In this document: positions 35,459 to 46,259 of the stretch, one piece after another
Layout of the letters: each line of letters begins with the position of its first letter
Position numbering within the stretch: the first letter of the stretch is position 1
From: Lactiplantibacillus modestisalitolerans
Lineage (GTDB): Bacteria > Bacillota > Bacilli > Lactobacillales > Lactobacillaceae
Assembly (NCBI RefSeq): GCF_005405425.1
Contig: NZ_BJEA01000019.1
Coordinates: forward strand, 1 to 54,608
DNA: 54,608 nucleotides
Direction: 5' to 3'
Made by a program: the position numbers and the translations under genes
Notes under the pieces: generated by a model
Told to the model about the DNA's origin: nothing
Database searches by the model: none
What the model saw: only the letters and a program-made list of their open reading frames with translations

Positions 35459-36853
35459 TTAGAAAATGACAATGGGGGTGCCCACTGGTACGGCGTTATA
35501 GACTTTACTCATTGCCGAAGGGGGCGTATTAACGCACCCGTGAGAACCGTGGCTTTTATACCAAGTGCCACCGTATTTGGGCTGCCACGGGGAGTCGTGA
35601 AGGCCCTGACCCGTGTCATCAAACGGCATCCAGTAGGAAACGGGCTGCGCGTAACTCGAGCCGTTGTCATTTTGACCCTTCAAGGTTGAGTTGCGTTCCT
35701 TGTTCCAAATCGACCAAACCCCGGTCGTGGTTTCGTGGCCGCCCGGTTTCCCGGTCACGACGTCGGTTGAAACTTTGACCTGACCGTCGACGTAGACCCA
35801 CATGTGCTGACTAGTCTTATCAACTTCAACGTAGGTGTTGCCAATATCCGTGCCGTGGTTATTATACCCAGAACCGTTGATCAGCGGTGAGCGGCTAAAG
35901 GACTTACCTTTTAGCACTTCGGCGCTCAGTGCTTTCGTTTCAGCGGCCGTCCGAATCGTCCAGCCGTATAAACCGCCACTAACTTTAATGGCCCCGCGGT
36001 TGGTACTCTTAAACGTCCGGGTCGTATGATAAGTATGATACTTATCATTCAATTGGTTAACGTAAGTTTTGACGGCGGCGTTGTCGAGGCTGACTTTGCC
36101 ATCTTTGCTGACTTGAAGCCAACTTAAAATGGTTGCGTTCGGTACGTTGAATTTATGCCCATTGATGTTGTACGTTGCGGTTTCTTGGGCGTACGGCTGA
36201 GTCTTCTGCTGGGCCAATTTCAAATGAGCATTGGTGCTCGTGATGGTTGGTGTGACGTAGGCGTCCTTCAAGTTGATCTGACTTTGTCCGCTGCTAATGG
36301 CTTTTAGAACCACGCGCTGCAATTTGGCTTGGTCTAATTCAGTTCCTTGAACTTCTTTTTGAATTGCGACCCGGTTGTTTTGATAAACTAACTTAGCGTT
36401 TTGCGTTTGAGTTCGGTTCGTCTGGTTGGCCGATGCGTTGATTTTTTGCATCAACGTTTGCATGCTTTGTTGACCGATATTTAATTGACCGACCGTATCG
36501 GCGTTATCGGCATGTGCCGTGGCAAGTAGGGAAAGTGGCCAGCGCCAATAATTTTGATGATTGACGAGTTTGGTTAATTCTTGGCGAGTATTAATGGTGA
36601 TGCCCGCTGAATGGCTGGTAAAGGAGTACTTGGTTTGACCGTTTTCAACGATTCGATAAGTGCGGTGTTCAAGGGCGCGGTTGACTTTCGGCGCGACGGC
36701 TTTAGCCGTTTTGCCGCTGACGTCCACACCCGCGATTTCGGTATGTGCCAGAAAGGTTTGTTGGTGCTGCCAAACGAGACTAGTGGCAACGTAGCCGAGC
36801 AAAAGGACGGCGAAGATGCTACCGGTAATGGCGAGCCCACGTTTATGTTTCAT
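35459..36853 (-). CDS. L,D-transpeptidase (YkuD) with PG-binding region
   Basis: 464 residues. One N-terminal membrane segment (about 6-26), an extracytoplasmic peptidoglycan-binding type 4-like region, then a C-terminal YkuD domain with the catalytic SHGSHGCVN near the end and the family HDSPWQ motif before it. Makes 3-3 cross-links or attaches proteins to peptidoglycan; in lactobacilli the role depends on the muropeptide chemistry. Start ATG 36853 follows GGAGGCAA; 50 in-frame codons upstream have no ribosome site and cover the promoter. Confidence 0.9.
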   Translation of the reverse strand: MKHKRGLAITGSIFAVLLLGYVATSLVWQHQQTFLAHTEIAGVDVSGKTAKAVAPKVNRALEHRTYRIVENGQTKYSFTSHSAGITINTRQELTKLVNHQNYWRWPLSLLATAHADNADTVGQLNIGQQSMQTLMQKINASANQTNRTQTQNAKLVYQNNRVAIQKEVQGTELDQAKLQRVVLKAISSGQSQINLKDAYVTPTITSTNAHLKLAQQKTQPYAQETATYNINGHKFNVPNATILSWLQVSKDGKVSLDNAAVKTYVNQLNDKYHTYHTTRTFKSTNRGAIKVSGGLYGWTIRTAAETKALSAEVLKGKSFSRSPLINGSGYNNHGTDIGNTYVEVDKTSQHMWVYVDGQVKVSTDVVTGKPGGHETTTGVWSIWNKERNSTLKGQNDNGSSYAQPVSYWMPFDDTGQGLHDSPWQPKYGGTWYKSHGSHGCVNTPPSAMSKVYNAVPVGTPIVIF

Positions 36854-36886
36854 GGGATGATTGCCTCCAGTAATATTAATAATCTC

Positions 36887-36915
36887 ACCATATAACAGAT
36901 TGCGAAACAGTGCAA
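36887..36915 (-). promoter_or_regulatory. L,D-transpeptidase promoter
   Basis: On the minus strand TTGCAC (36915-36910), 17 bp, TATGGT (36892-36887). From 36916 to 37098 I see no gene, only GC-rich then AT-rich DNA before the repeat array. Confidence 0.6.
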
Positions 36916-37098
36916 ATTCTAGGGCTGGAAACCGTGATGAAAATGGCGTAAATATTAATATAATGATAATTGGATGAAAGGGGCTGGGAACCGCACCCGT
37001 CAAGTGAAGGGGGGCTCTTAACGGGGGTCCCGGGTCGGAGATTGTTCGATTTATTAGTTGCTGCTTATTTTTAGATAAAATATTAATGGCGGTTGCTT

Positions 37099-37270
37099 GC
37101 TGAAACGTGCTCGGGCCAGCTGATGCCTGCGCCTACTACGCTAAGAACATAATGCCAAACCCCGGACGCGCCTATGCCTTATGGCCGAAACGTGCTCGGG
37201 ACCAGCTGACCTCTGTGTTTGCTACGCTAAGCCGCCATCGCATAGCCCGCGACAACGCCTCAATATCTGC
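37099..37270 (+). repeat. Family-A repeats A6 and A7 (left halves)
   Basis: Two truncated A copies in tandem (about 37099-37178 and 37181-37270). The first 112 bases (37099-37210) recur almost unchanged at 37361-37472. Confidence 0.65.
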
Positions 37271-37273
37271 AAG

Positions 37274-37345
37274 ACAGCCGAAACGTGCACCAAAAGTCAG
37301 CCGGCTCCGCTTAACCCCGTAAGTCAAACAATCCAAGCCCAGGCG
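37274..37345 (+). repeat. Family-B repeat fragment B3
   Basis: Tag CAGCCGAAACGTG then CACCAAAAGTCAGCCGG and the B interior CCCCGTAAGTCAAACAATCC; right arm missing. It is inserted between A copies. Confidence 0.65.
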
Positions 37346-37351
37346 CTCCTA

Positions 37352-37567
37352 TGCTTTACAGCCGAAACGTGCTCGGACCAGCTGATGCCTGCGCCTACTA
37401 CGCTAAGAACATAATGCCAAACCCCGGACGCGCCTATGCCTTATGGCCGAAACGTGCTCGGGGCCAGCTGACGGCTGTGCTTGCTACGCTAAGCCGCCAT
37501 CGCATAGCCCGCGACAACGCCTTAGCTAGGCAATGCTCAAGGTCAACCCGCTGGTCCCGAGCACTCT
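37352..37567 (+). repeat. Family-A repeats A8 (partial) and A9 (full)
   Basis: A8 spans about 37352-37440. A9 (37441-37567) is complete: GTGCTCGGGGCCAGC pairs with GCTGGTCCCGAGCAC, with internal GCTACGCTAAG / CTTAGCTAGGC; it ends ACTCT directly at the ldh terminator. Confidence 0.7.
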
Positions 37568-37597
37568 AAAAAAAGAAGCCGGCATCCGCCGGCTTCC
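37568..37597 (-). terminator. ldh terminator
   Basis: GAAGCCGGC pairs perfectly with GCCGGCTTC; seven Ts follow on the minus strand. Confidence 0.92.
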
Positions 37598-37613
37598 CGT
37601 AATTTAAAACTGT

Positions 37614-38576
<963 letters not shown>

Positions 38577-38614
38577 TCATCCTCTCGTAATGAAATTTGT
38601 TTCCTAACGGGTAA

Positions 38615-38623
38615 ATTATACCA
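38615..38623 (-). promoter_or_regulatory. ldh extended -10
   Basis: TGGTATAAT on the minus strand; TACCATGGTA forms a palindrome around it. TTGACG lies 21 bp upstream of the hexamer, too far for a usual -35. Confidence 0.6.
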
Positions 38624-38719
38624 TGGTAACCGCTTAATTGTCGTCAAAAATCGCTGGGTTTTAATGAAATTGTTATGTAATTAACAAAGTATTTGTCACG
38701 GGCGTTTACATTTGGTTTG

Positions 38720-38883
38720 TGGTATACTAACTGCACTTAATTCGCACTGCTACTTACCGCACGCGCGCATAGTTGATTTGTGCGAACGTAATCGTTAAAA
38801 TTAGCACGGTTAATCTCGTTTAAAGGGATTCATGCTAAAATCCAGACAAACAGGGTTGGGACGGCCGTCTCAACCCCCTGTTT
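38720..38883 (+). ncRNA. Candidate small RNA or attenuated leader before pth
   Basis: The extended -10 TGGTATACT (38720-38728) precedes about 120 nt without a coding frame, then a strong hairpin 38848-38883 (AAACAGGGTTGGGAC / GTCTCAACCCCCTGTTT) with a short T-tract. A second extended -10, TGCTAAAAT, lies near 38833. Either a terminated small RNA or a pth attenuator. Confidence 0.4.
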
Positions 38884-38916
38884 CGTATGCCAAAGTTATA
38901 GGAGAAATTGCTTGAA

Positions 38917-39474
38917 ATGAAAATGATTGTCGGTTTAGGAAATATTGGAACCAAGTACGCCCAGACGCGCCACAACGTTGGGTTTATGATAATTGATGAA
39001 TTGGCCCAGCGGTTAAACGCGGACTTTAAGACGAGTAAGTTTGAAGCCCAGGTCGCAACGGCCTTTCAAGCGGGTGAAAAAGTCCTGCTTGTGAAACCGT
39101 CAACTTACATGAACGATTCTGGTCGGGCGGTCGGACCACTGATGAGTTATTACAACGTTGCCCCCGCCGATTTACTAGTCATCCACGATGATTTAGACCT
39201 TCCACTCGGAAAGGTCCGCTTAAAACAGAAGGGCTCTGCGGGTGGTCATAACGGCATTAAAAGCATCATTAGTCACGTAGGCGACCAGCAGTTTAAACGG
39301 GCGAAAGTCGGCATCGATCATCCGCAAAAGATGAGCGTTGTCAATTACGTGCTGGGTAAGTTTAGCCCGGCGGAATTAAAACAGTTTGAGGACGCTAAGT
39401 TGACGACCCTGGCCGCGGTCGATGCTTGGCTAACAACTAATGATTTTGCGGCGGTCATGAATCAGTATAACTAA
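38917..39474 (+). CDS. pth: Peptidyl-tRNA hydrolase
   Basis: 185 residues. Frees tRNA from peptidyl-tRNA dropped by ribosomes. GLGNIGTKYAQTRHNVGF (6-23, with catalytic His), KPSTYMNDSGRAV and IHDDLDLPLGKVRLK are present. ATG 38917 follows AGGAGAA; an in-frame TTG at 38908 lies too close to it. First gene of the pth-mfd-yabM-rqcP run. Confidence 0.95.
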   Translation: MKMIVGLGNIGTKYAQTRHNVGFMIIDELAQRLNADFKTSKFEAQVATAFQAGEKVLLVKPSTYMNDSGRAVGPLMSYYNVAPADLLVIHDDLDLPLGKVRLKQKGSAGGHNGIKSIISHVGDQQFKRAKVGIDHPQKMSVVNYVLGKFSPAELKQFEDAKLTTLAAVDAWLTTNDFAAVMNQYN

Positions 39475-39488
39475 CGGGGGACCTTTTT

Positions 39489-42400
39489 ATGAACATTGAA
39501 ACAATTATCCAGACGACTCCCGATTTTCAGAGCATTTTAGCAGCGATTAGTCCCGGTAGCCGCCAACTGGTAACCGGGTTAAACGGCTCGGCGCGGACGG
39601 CGTATGTCAGCGCCCTTTTTCACCAGCTGAATCACTCGGTGTTAATCGTGATGGACAGTGGCTTTCATGCGAGCCAAATGGTGGACGATTTAGCGGGATT
39701 ACTGGCGGATGATCAGGTCTACCTTTTCCCGGCCGAAGAAATGATTGCGGCTGAGGTGGCGACGAGTTCGCCGGAATACCGCGCGCAACGGGTGCAAGCC
39801 ATGAACGCGCTGTTGCGGCCGACCCCGGCCATCGTTGTAACGTCGGTTGCCGGAGCTCGACGCTTTTTGCCGCCGGTTGATCAATTTAAAGCGGCAACCT
39901 TAAACTTACAGGTTGGCCACGACGTTGATCTGGCTAAGTTGCAGGTTCGTTTACACGACATGGGCTACGCCAAAGAACAACTCGTAGCGCGACCCGGAGA
40001 TTACGCGGTCCGGGGATCAATTGTGGACATTTATCCACTTGATGCGGATTATCCGTTGCGGTTGGATCTATTTGACACTGAGATCGATACCCTGAAATAC
40101 TTTGATCCGGCGACGCAGCGTTCAATTGATAACTTGCAAGAGTTTACCGTGTTGCCCGCAACTGATTTGATTTTAACGACGGCGATGCTCCAACGGGGGG
40201 CTGAACGGCTCAAAGCGGCCGCGCAAACTGAAAAAAAGCAGTTAAAACCAGCTGATCAGCAGGCGTTAATGGACAACTTGGCGCAGCCGATTGCGGATAT
40301 GCAAAAGGGTCTGATCAGCAACGACTTACTATTATATGGTGATTATTTATACGAGCGAAAGACGAGCCTGCTGGACTACGTGAACCAGAACGGGGTCGTC
40401 GTCTTTGACGAGTATTCCCGGATTCTGGATAGTGAGCAACAGTTATTGACGCAGGAGGCCGACTGGGTGACTGACCAGCTGGCGCACCACCAAGTGCTGT
40501 CGTCGGCGACGTATGGCAATGAAATTCGCGACTTACTCCGCGAAGACCGGCACGCACAATTACTGATCTCACTTTTCCAAAAGGGGATTGGGAACGTGAA
40601 GCTCGCGCAGGTGACCAACGTGCGGACCCGGCCGATGCAGGAGTTCTTCGGCCAGTTACCAACGCTTAAAACGGAACTCGACCGGTGGCGGCAGCTAAAA
40701 CAGACGGTGGTGCTGATGGTTTCCGAGGCTGAGCGGTTAACAAAGGTCAGTGACACCCTCGATGACTTTGAAATTGAAGCGACGATGACCAAGGCGACTA
40801 ATTTGCAGACGGGCATCGTCCAAATTGTGCAGGGGCGCTTGCAAAACGGGTTTGAATTTCCGGACGGCCACCTAGTAGTGGTGACTGAACAGGAAATGTT
40901 TAAAAAAGTGACCAAGAAACGCCCCCGGCGGCAGACGCTGGCCAATGCGGAGCGCTTAAAGAGTTATACCGATCTCAAACCGGGGGATTACGTGGTTCAC
41001 GTCAATCACGGGATTGGGAAGTACGTTGGGATGGAAACCTTGGAAGTGGACGGGGTCCATCAGGACTACATTACGATTGCTTATCAGAACAATGCCAAGA
41101 TTTTTATTCCGGTTACCCAGTTAAACCTCGTGCAAAAGTACGTTTCGTCGGAGTCTAAGACGCCGAAGATCAATAAATTAGGTGGAACCGAGTGGACGAA
41201 GGCTAAGCGCAAGGTTGCCGCGAAGATTGAGGACATCGCGGACGAACTGGTGGACTTGTACGCCAAGCGGGAAGCCGAAAAGGGGTACGCGTTCCCGGCG
41301 GATGATAGTTATCAGGATGATTTTGATAATGAATTCCCGTACGCGGAAACGCCCGACCAGTTGCGCAGTATTAATGAAATTAAGCACGACATGGAACGGC
41401 CCAAACCGATGGACCGCCTATTGGTCGGTGACGTTGGTTACGGGAAAACTGAGGTGGCGTTACGGGCGGCCTTTAAGGCGATTGAAGCTGGTAAGCAGGT
41501 GGCGTTCCTCGTTCCAACAACAATTTTAGCGCAACAACACTACGAAACGATGCTGAACCGGTTTGAAGGTTACCCGGTGAACGTCGGGATGCTTTCACGG
41601 TTCCGGACGACTAAGGAAATGAAGGAAACCGTTCAGCAATTGAAAGATGGTGAACTGGATATTGTTGTCGGCACCCACCGCCTGCTCTCAAAGGACGTTA
41701 GCTTCGCTGACCTCGGATTACTCATTATTGATGAGGAGCAACGGTTTGGCGTTAAGCATAAGGAACGGCTGAAGTCCCTGAAAGCAAGTGTTGACGTGTT
41801 GACCCTGACGGCGACACCGATTCCGCGAACGCTGCACATGTCAATGCTCGGGGTTCGGGACCTCTCCGTGATTGAAACGCCGCCGACTAACCGCTACCCA
41901 ATTCAGACGTACGTCATGGAACAAAACTTCGGCGTTATTAAAGAGGGAATCGAGCGCGAAATGCAACGTAACGGGCAGGTCTTTTACCTGCATAACCGCG
42001 TGCACGACATTGATAAAGTGGTCGCACAGATCAAGGCGTTGGTGCCCGACGCGGCGGTCGCCCACATTGATGGCCAGATGCCCGAGTCCCAACTCGAAGG
42101 TATTTTGTATGACTTTATCCGTGGCGAGTACGACGTGCTGGTGACGACCACTATTATTGAAACGGGGGTCGACATTCCGAACGTCAATACGTTGTTCGTT
42201 GAAAACGCGGATCGGATGGGCTTGTCCCAACTTTACCAACTCCGGGGCCGAATTGGCCGGAGCAGCCGGGTAGCCTACGCCTACTTTACCTACCAGCAAA
42301 ACAAGGTGCTGACTGAAGTTGGCGAAAAGCGCCTGCAAGCCATCAAGGACTTCACCGAACTGGGGTCGGGCTTTAAGATTGCAATGCGCGATTTGTCGAT

Positions 42401-43022
42401 TCGCGGGGCCGGAAACTTACTTGGTAAGCAACAGCATGGCTTTATCGATTCGGTTGGTTACGACTTATATACTCAGATGCTCTCCGAAGCCGTGGCTAAG
42501 AAGCGCGGCCAGCAAGCGAAAGTGCGCACGGACGCAACCATTGAGTTGGGAGTTGAAGCTTACTTACCGACTACTTACATTGCGGATGAACGCCAAAAAA
42601 TTGAAATCTATAAGCGCATTCGCCAGTTAGAAAATAACGACCAGTACTTGGAAGTGCAGGCTGACTTAATCGACCGCTTCGGCGACTATCCAGAAGAAGT
42701 GGCAAGTTTGTTAGCAGTTGGTAAGTTGAAGATGCTAGCGGATGACGCTTTGATTGAAAAGATTCAGCGTACCGATGATAACTTACATTTAACGCTTTCG
42801 AAGCAGGGAACGGCTAAATTGGATACTAAAGATATCTTTAAGGCGTTGGCAAAAACGAAATTAAAAGCGACAGTCGGAATTGATGATGATAAAATGAAGG
42901 TTAAATTAGTAATCCAACCACGGATGCAACAAAGCGTTTGGTTGGAGCAGTTGGCTCAGTTTGTGACGCAGTTAGGAGAAATTCTAACACCGGCACAACG
43001 GGCCGCAGCACCGAGTAAATAA
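39489..43022 (+). CDS. mfd: Transcription-repair coupling factor
   Basis: 1177 residues, full length. The N-terminal UvrB-like part, the polymerase-interacting domain (LKPGDYVVHVNHGIGKYVG, near 496-514), the motor with VGDVGYGKTEVALRAAF (about 647-663) and IIDEEQRFGV, then the TRG region and C-terminal domain. Removes stalled RNA polymerase and recruits UvrA to lesions. ATG 39489 lies 14 bases after pth. Confidence 0.97.
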   Translation: MNIETIIQTTPDFQSILAAISPGSRQLVTGLNGSARTAYVSALFHQLNHSVLIVMDSGFHASQMVDDLAGLLADDQVYLFPAEEMIAAEVATSSPEYRAQRVQAMNALLRPTPAIVVTSVAGARRFLPPVDQFKAATLNLQVGHDVDLAKLQVRLHDMGYAKEQLVARPGDYAVRGSIVDIYPLDADYPLRLDLFDTEIDTLKYFDPATQRSIDNLQEFTVLPATDLILTTAMLQRGAERLKAAAQTEKKQLKPADQQALMDNLAQPIADMQKGLISNDLLLYGDYLYERKTSLLDYVNQNGVVVFDEYSRILDSEQQLLTQEADWVTDQLAHHQVLSSATYGNEIRDLLREDRHAQLLISLFQKGIGNVKLAQVTNVRTRPMQEFFGQLPTLKTELDRWRQLKQTVVLMVSEAERLTKVSDTLDDFEIEATMTKATNLQTGIVQIVQGRLQNGFEFPDGHLVVVTEQEMFKKVTKKRPRRQTLANAERLKSYTDLKPGDYVVHVNHGIGKYVGMETLEVDGVHQDYITIAYQNNAKIFIPVTQLNLVQKYVSSESKTPKINKLGGTEWTKAKRKVAAKIEDIADELVDLYAKREAEKGYAFPADDSYQDDFDNEFPYAETPDQLRSINEIKHDMERPKPMDRLLVGDVGYGKTEVALRAAFKAIEAGKQVAFLVPTTILAQQHYETMLNRFEGYPVNVGMLSRFRTTKEMKETVQQLKDGELDIVVGTHRLLSKDVSFADLGLLIIDEEQRFGVKHKERLKSLKASVDVLTLTATPIPRTLHMSMLGVRDLSVIETPPTNRYPIQTYVMEQNFGVIKEGIEREMQRNGQVFYLHNRVHDIDKVVAQIKALVPDAAVAHIDGQMPESQLEGILYDFIRGEYDVLVTTTIIETGVDIPNVNTLFVENADRMGLSQLYQLRGRIGRSSRVAYAYFTYQQNKVLTEVGEKRLQAIKDFTELGSGFKIAMRDLSIRGAGNLLGKQQHGFIDSVGYDLYTQMLSEAVAKKRGQQAKVRTDATIELGVEAYLPTTYIADERQKIEIYKRIRQLENNDQYLEVQADLIDRFGDYPEEVASLLAVGKLKMLADDALIEKIQRTDDNLHLTLSKQGTAKLDTKDIFKALAKTKLKATVGIDDDKMKVKLVIQPRMQQSVWLEQLAQFVTQLGEILTPAQRAAAPSK

Positions 43023-43041
43023 TCGGTAGAAGGGATTTGCA

Positions 43042-44646
43042 ATGCCAAAAGATCACCTGAACACCATGTTCCGGGGTGCCTTGATCTTATCCGTCTCGTC
43101 GTTAGTGGCGAAGATCTTGAGTGCGGTATACCGGATTCCGTTACAAAACATGGTTGGTAATACTGGTTTTTACGTTTATCAACAAATTTATCCGATTTAC
43201 GGGATTGGAATGACCTTTGCCCTGAACGGATTTCCAAACTTCATTTCGAAATTAGTCGCTGAACAGCCGGATGCCACTAGCAAGACGCTGGTTACTCGGC
43301 GCGCCTTTCATATTTTGAGTGGCCTGTCGTTGCTATTTTTCATTGGTCTTCAGTTGGGCGCCCACTGGATCGCGGTCCGAATGGGGGACCCCAACCTAGC
43401 CCCGATTATCGTGGCCGTTTCGTGGATGTTCCTCTTTATGCCATGGTTGGCGAGTGGCCGGGGTTACTATCAGGGACAGTTCCTGATGGGCCCGACCGCC
43501 GTCTCCCAATTGGTTGAGCAAGTGGTGCGGGTCGGCGTCATTATTATGGCGGCGTACTTTAGCCTGCATCGCGGCTGGGACGCTTACCACATGGGGACCT
43601 GGGCAATGACTTCGGCCCCGTTAGCTGCCATTTGTTCGTCGGTTATTTTTCTGAGTTTTGGGTTGGAAAAATTGCTGGCACCGGCGCCAACCGCAACCCG
43701 GCCGTTACCGAGCTACCGAAAGTTAATTAAGCGCTTCGTTGTGGAAGGTGGCACGCTGTGCTTAGTGGCAGCGGTCGTAATCTTACTGCAGTTGATTGAT
43801 TCATTTTCCGTCATGCGCGGCCTATTGCGGCAAGGTTTGCCAGTGGAGATTGCCAAATCACTGAAAGGGGTCTACGACCGCGGGCAGCCGCTCGTTCAAC
43901 TCGGCTTAGTGATTGCAACGTCGTTTTCGGCAACGCTATTACCGGCACTGACCAATGCGTTAGCTAAGCGCAAAGCGATTGAGTTTAAGCGGCAGACGCA
44001 GGCAATGGTCCACGTGAGCTTGGCACTTTCGATGGCCGCAACGGTGGGCTTAGTGGTCCTTATGCCCGAAATCAACCGGCTATTGTTCGGGTCGATCGAA
44101 GGGACGACTGCGCTCCGGGTGTACGTTCTGAGTATTTTAGTGGCGGCGCTGATTACGACTTATACCAGTGTGCTCCAGAGTATGGATCAGTACGCGGCCT
44201 TGATCGTTGGGATCGTTGCCGGGTTGGCGACTAAGCTACTCTTTAATTACGTGCTAGTGGTGCACTACGGCATTAACGGCGCTAGCCTGGTCACGGTTCT
44301 CAGCTTGACCGTGATGTTTGCGGTGATGTGGCTTGGTTCTCCCGAAATGCTTCAAAAGGTCTTATTAGAGAGTGGTTATTTAATCAAATTAGTTAGTTTA
44401 AGCGGCGCAATGGGCCTAGCCGTCCTATTTACGAATCATCAAATTAGCGCCTTAGTGGGTCCGGTGATGGCTAACAGCCGGAGTATGGCCGGCCTCAATA
44501 CGTTGGCCGGTGTGTTTGTCGGTGTCGTCGTCTTCGTGGCCGGCGCCGTAGTGATCCGGCTTTTCTCCATTCGGGAGTGGCTGGTACTGCCGTACGGCAA
44601 ACGCCTAATTAAGGCAGTTGCAAAAGGAAAGGAAAATCATTCATGA
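43042..44646 (+). CDS. Oligosaccharide flippase-family membrane protein (YabM-like)
   Basis: 534 residues with about 14 membrane segments, of the polysaccharide biosynthesis/MVF superfamily (MurJ, SpoVB, YabM, Amj functional group). [21 protein letters not shown] near 18-38 is the typical first motif. In this genomic place (mfd-yabM-yabO) it corresponds to Bacillus YabM, and lipid-linked wall precursor or polysaccharide transport is likely. Substrate not determined. It overlaps rqcP by ATGA. Confidence 0.88.
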   Translation: MPKDHLNTMFRGALILSVSSLVAKILSAVYRIPLQNMVGNTGFYVYQQIYPIYGIGMTFALNGFPNFISKLVAEQPDATSKTLVTRRAFHILSGLSLLFFIGLQLGAHWIAVRMGDPNLAPIIVAVSWMFLFMPWLASGRGYYQGQFLMGPTAVSQLVEQVVRVGVIIMAAYFSLHRGWDAYHMGTWAMTSAPLAAICSSVIFLSFGLEKLLAPAPTATRPLPSYRKLIKRFVVEGGTLCLVAAVVILLQLIDSFSVMRGLLRQGLPVEIAKSLKGVYDRGQPLVQLGLVIATSFSATLLPALTNALAKRKAIEFKRQTQAMVHVSLALSMAATVGLVVLMPEINRLLFGSIEGTTALRVYVLSILVAALITTYTSVLQSMDQYAALIVGIVAGLATKLLFNYVLVVHYGINGASLVTVLSLTVMFAVMWLGSPEMLQKVLLESGYLIKLVSLSGAMGLAVLFTNHQISALVGPVMANSRSMAGLNTLAGVFVGVVVFVAGAVVIRLFSIREWLVLPYGKRLIKAVAKGKENHS

Positions 44647-44930
44647 GTATGCGGTTAGATAAATTTTTAAAGGTATCGAGAATTATTAAGCGGCGAACGG
44701 TCGCCAAAGAAATCGCTGATAAGGGGCGTATTCAAATTAACGGTAAAGTTGCGAAGTCTTCGAGTACCGTTAGTGTGGGTGATGAGTTGATCATTGCCTT
44801 TGGGAACAAAACGTTAACGGTCAAAGTGACCCAGTTGTTGGAAACGACCAAGAAAAACGATGCGGCCTTGATGTACGACATCGTTAGCGAGACTTATAAA
44901 GAGGATTACCGGCAACCATTTAGCGATTAG
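44643..44930 (+). CDS. rqcP: S4-domain RNA-binding protein RqcP (YabO)
   Basis: 95 residues. S4 fold at 1-65: [21 protein letters not shown], split here as [12 protein letters not shown] (3-14) and [19 protein letters not shown]. RqcP acts with RqcH in adding Ala tails to stalled nascent chains on 50S subunits. ATGA overlap with the flippase gene; ribosome site AAAGGAAAGG. Confidence 0.92.
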   Translation: MSMRLDKFLKVSRIIKRRTVAKEIADKGRIQINGKVAKSSSTVSVGDELIIAFGNKTLTVKVTQLLETTKKNDAALMYDIVSETYKEDYRQPFSD

Positions 44931-45001
44931 CCGGTTAGTTGGTGTGACCCTTTACGTCAAAATAGTTGGTCATAAACATTGATATAAACCAAATGTACTC
45001 G

Positions 45002-45030
45002 TTTACACCCACCGTGGAAGTTGTTATAAT
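45002..45030 (+). promoter_or_regulatory. divIC promoter
   Basis: TTTACA (45002-45007), 17 bp, TATAAT (45025-45030) with extended TGT. Confidence 0.82.
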
Positions 45031-45063
45031 TTAGGCAACCCAACTTGAAAGGACTGGACCAGC

Positions 45064-45462
45064 ATGACGAACGGTTCACGTAGCAAAATTAGACAATTAG
45101 ACAACGGGTATACCCGGCAAGTCGCGACTGATCAGCGTGGGCAACAACAGCGTGTTAGTCAGGTGCGGCGCCGGCGGTTTGTCTTGATTATTGCTGTTTT
45201 TGGCGCGTTGCTCTTATTTTTTGGCTTTCAATTGATCAACACGCATGCTAATTTGCAACGTGTCAATCGGCAGGTGGCCACCAGCCAAGTTGATCTTAAC
45301 CGAGCAAAGCAAAAAAATGATCAGCTTGAAGGACAAATCAAGCAACTCAATAATAAGGATTACTTACAAAAATTATTGCGATCTAAGTACGATTATACGA
45401 AGAGTGGCGAAACAGTTTATAGCTTACCAAATGACAATGCGTCGGACGTAACTGCTAATTAA
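45064..45462 (+). CDS. divIC: Septum formation initiator DivIC
   Basis: 132 residues. A short basic cytoplasmic end, one membrane segment (about 40-58), then a coiled coil (QVATSQVDLNRAKQKNDQLEG) and the extracellular NNKDYLQKLLRSKYDYTKSGE motif. Divisome protein that forms a complex with FtsL and DivIB. ATG 45064; own promoter and terminator. Confidence 0.92.
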   Translation: MTNGSRSKIRQLDNGYTRQVATDQRGQQQRVSQVRRRRFVLIIAVFGALLLFFGFQLINTHANLQRVNRQVATSQVDLNRAKQKNDQLEGQIKQLNNKDYLQKLLRSKYDYTKSGETVYSLPNDNASDVTAN

Positions 45463-45472
45463 CTAGGATTAA

Positions 45473-45502
45473 GGTCTGCTTTTTAAGGGTAGACCACTTT
45501 TT
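45473..45502 (+). terminator. divIC terminator
   Basis: GGTCTGC pairs with GTAGACC (one wobble); a T-run follows. Confidence 0.65.
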
Positions 45503-45586
45503 GTTGGTCGTTAAAATGTGTCACTCGATGATTTACAAAGTATGCTATACTAAAACCATTATTTCATAGGAGGAACAACTTTTTTT

Positions 45587-46117
45587 ATGGCAATTGAAGT
45601 AGGTACGAAAGTCACTGGTAAGGTTTCTGGGATCACTAATTTTGGTGCGTTTGTGAACCTGGGCAATAATCAGACGGGACTGGTACACATCAGCGAAGTT
45701 TCCGATGGGTTCGTTAAAGATATTCATGACGTTTTGAGTGTTGGCGATGAAGTCACTGTCAAAGTGTTATCCGTTGGTAACGATGGTAAGATCGGCTTAT
45801 CGATTCGAAAAGCCGTTGACCATCCGCAGGGCGAACGGCGGCATGATCATCACAACCCGCATCAAGGTCATAATAACCACGGGCGGCCAGAACGTAATGA
45901 ACATCAAAACGGTGGTAACCATCGTGAACGTTCGAATAACTTCCATAGTCGTGGCGGAAACGGCGGGGGCCGCTTCCAATCACGGCAACATGAAAACAAG
46001 AAGCAGGATTTCGATTCCCTGATGTCGGGCTTCTTAAAAGAAAGTGAAGACCGATTGGCAACTTTGAAACGGAATACTGAAGGCAAGCGCGGCGGCCGTG
46101 GTGGTCGGCGGAGCTAA
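45587..46117 (+). CDS. yabR: S1-domain RNA-binding protein (YabR)
   Basis: 176 residues. An S1 domain (about 3-73) with KVTGKVSGITNFGAFVNL and GLVHISEVSDGFVKD, then a disordered linker rich in His, Asn, Gly and Arg (about 82-135) and a conserved C-terminal helix DFDSLMSGFLKESEDRLATL. Corresponds to YabR between divIC and tilS in Bacillus; likely binds RNA or ribosomes. An extended -10 TGCTATACT (45543-45551) precedes it; RBS AGGAGGAAC is rather far from ATG. Confidence 0.92.
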   Translation: MAIEVGTKVTGKVSGITNFGAFVNLGNNQTGLVHISEVSDGFVKDIHDVLSVGDEVTVKVLSVGNDGKIGLSIRKAVDHPQGERRHDHHNPHQGHNNHGRPERNEHQNGGNHRERSNNFHSRGGNGGGRFQSRQHENKKQDFDSLMSGFLKESEDRLATLKRNTEGKRGGRGGRRS

Positions 46118-46161
46118 GCCATCCGATGGAAGGATTTGCCATTAATTTAGTTAAAAAAATC

Positions 46162-46200
46162 AGCACGGTCGTGACGCGGAGTTGCGGCCGGGCTTTTTTT
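46162..46200 (+). terminator. yabR terminator
   Basis: AGC.CGGTCGTGAC pairs with GTTGCGGCCG.GCT (wobbles included), followed by seven Ts. Confidence 0.78.
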
Positions 46201-46259
46201 AGTTTCGGGACGATGCGGAGATTGTTGGAAGTTAGGCTAGGAGTTAGGAGGCGGTAACC

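Noticed and set aside
37107-37569. Three overlapping 71-77 residue frames with similar sequence (37107, 37181, 37351)
   Set aside because: They arise from the 112-bp duplication in the repeat array and have no ribosome sites or independent support.
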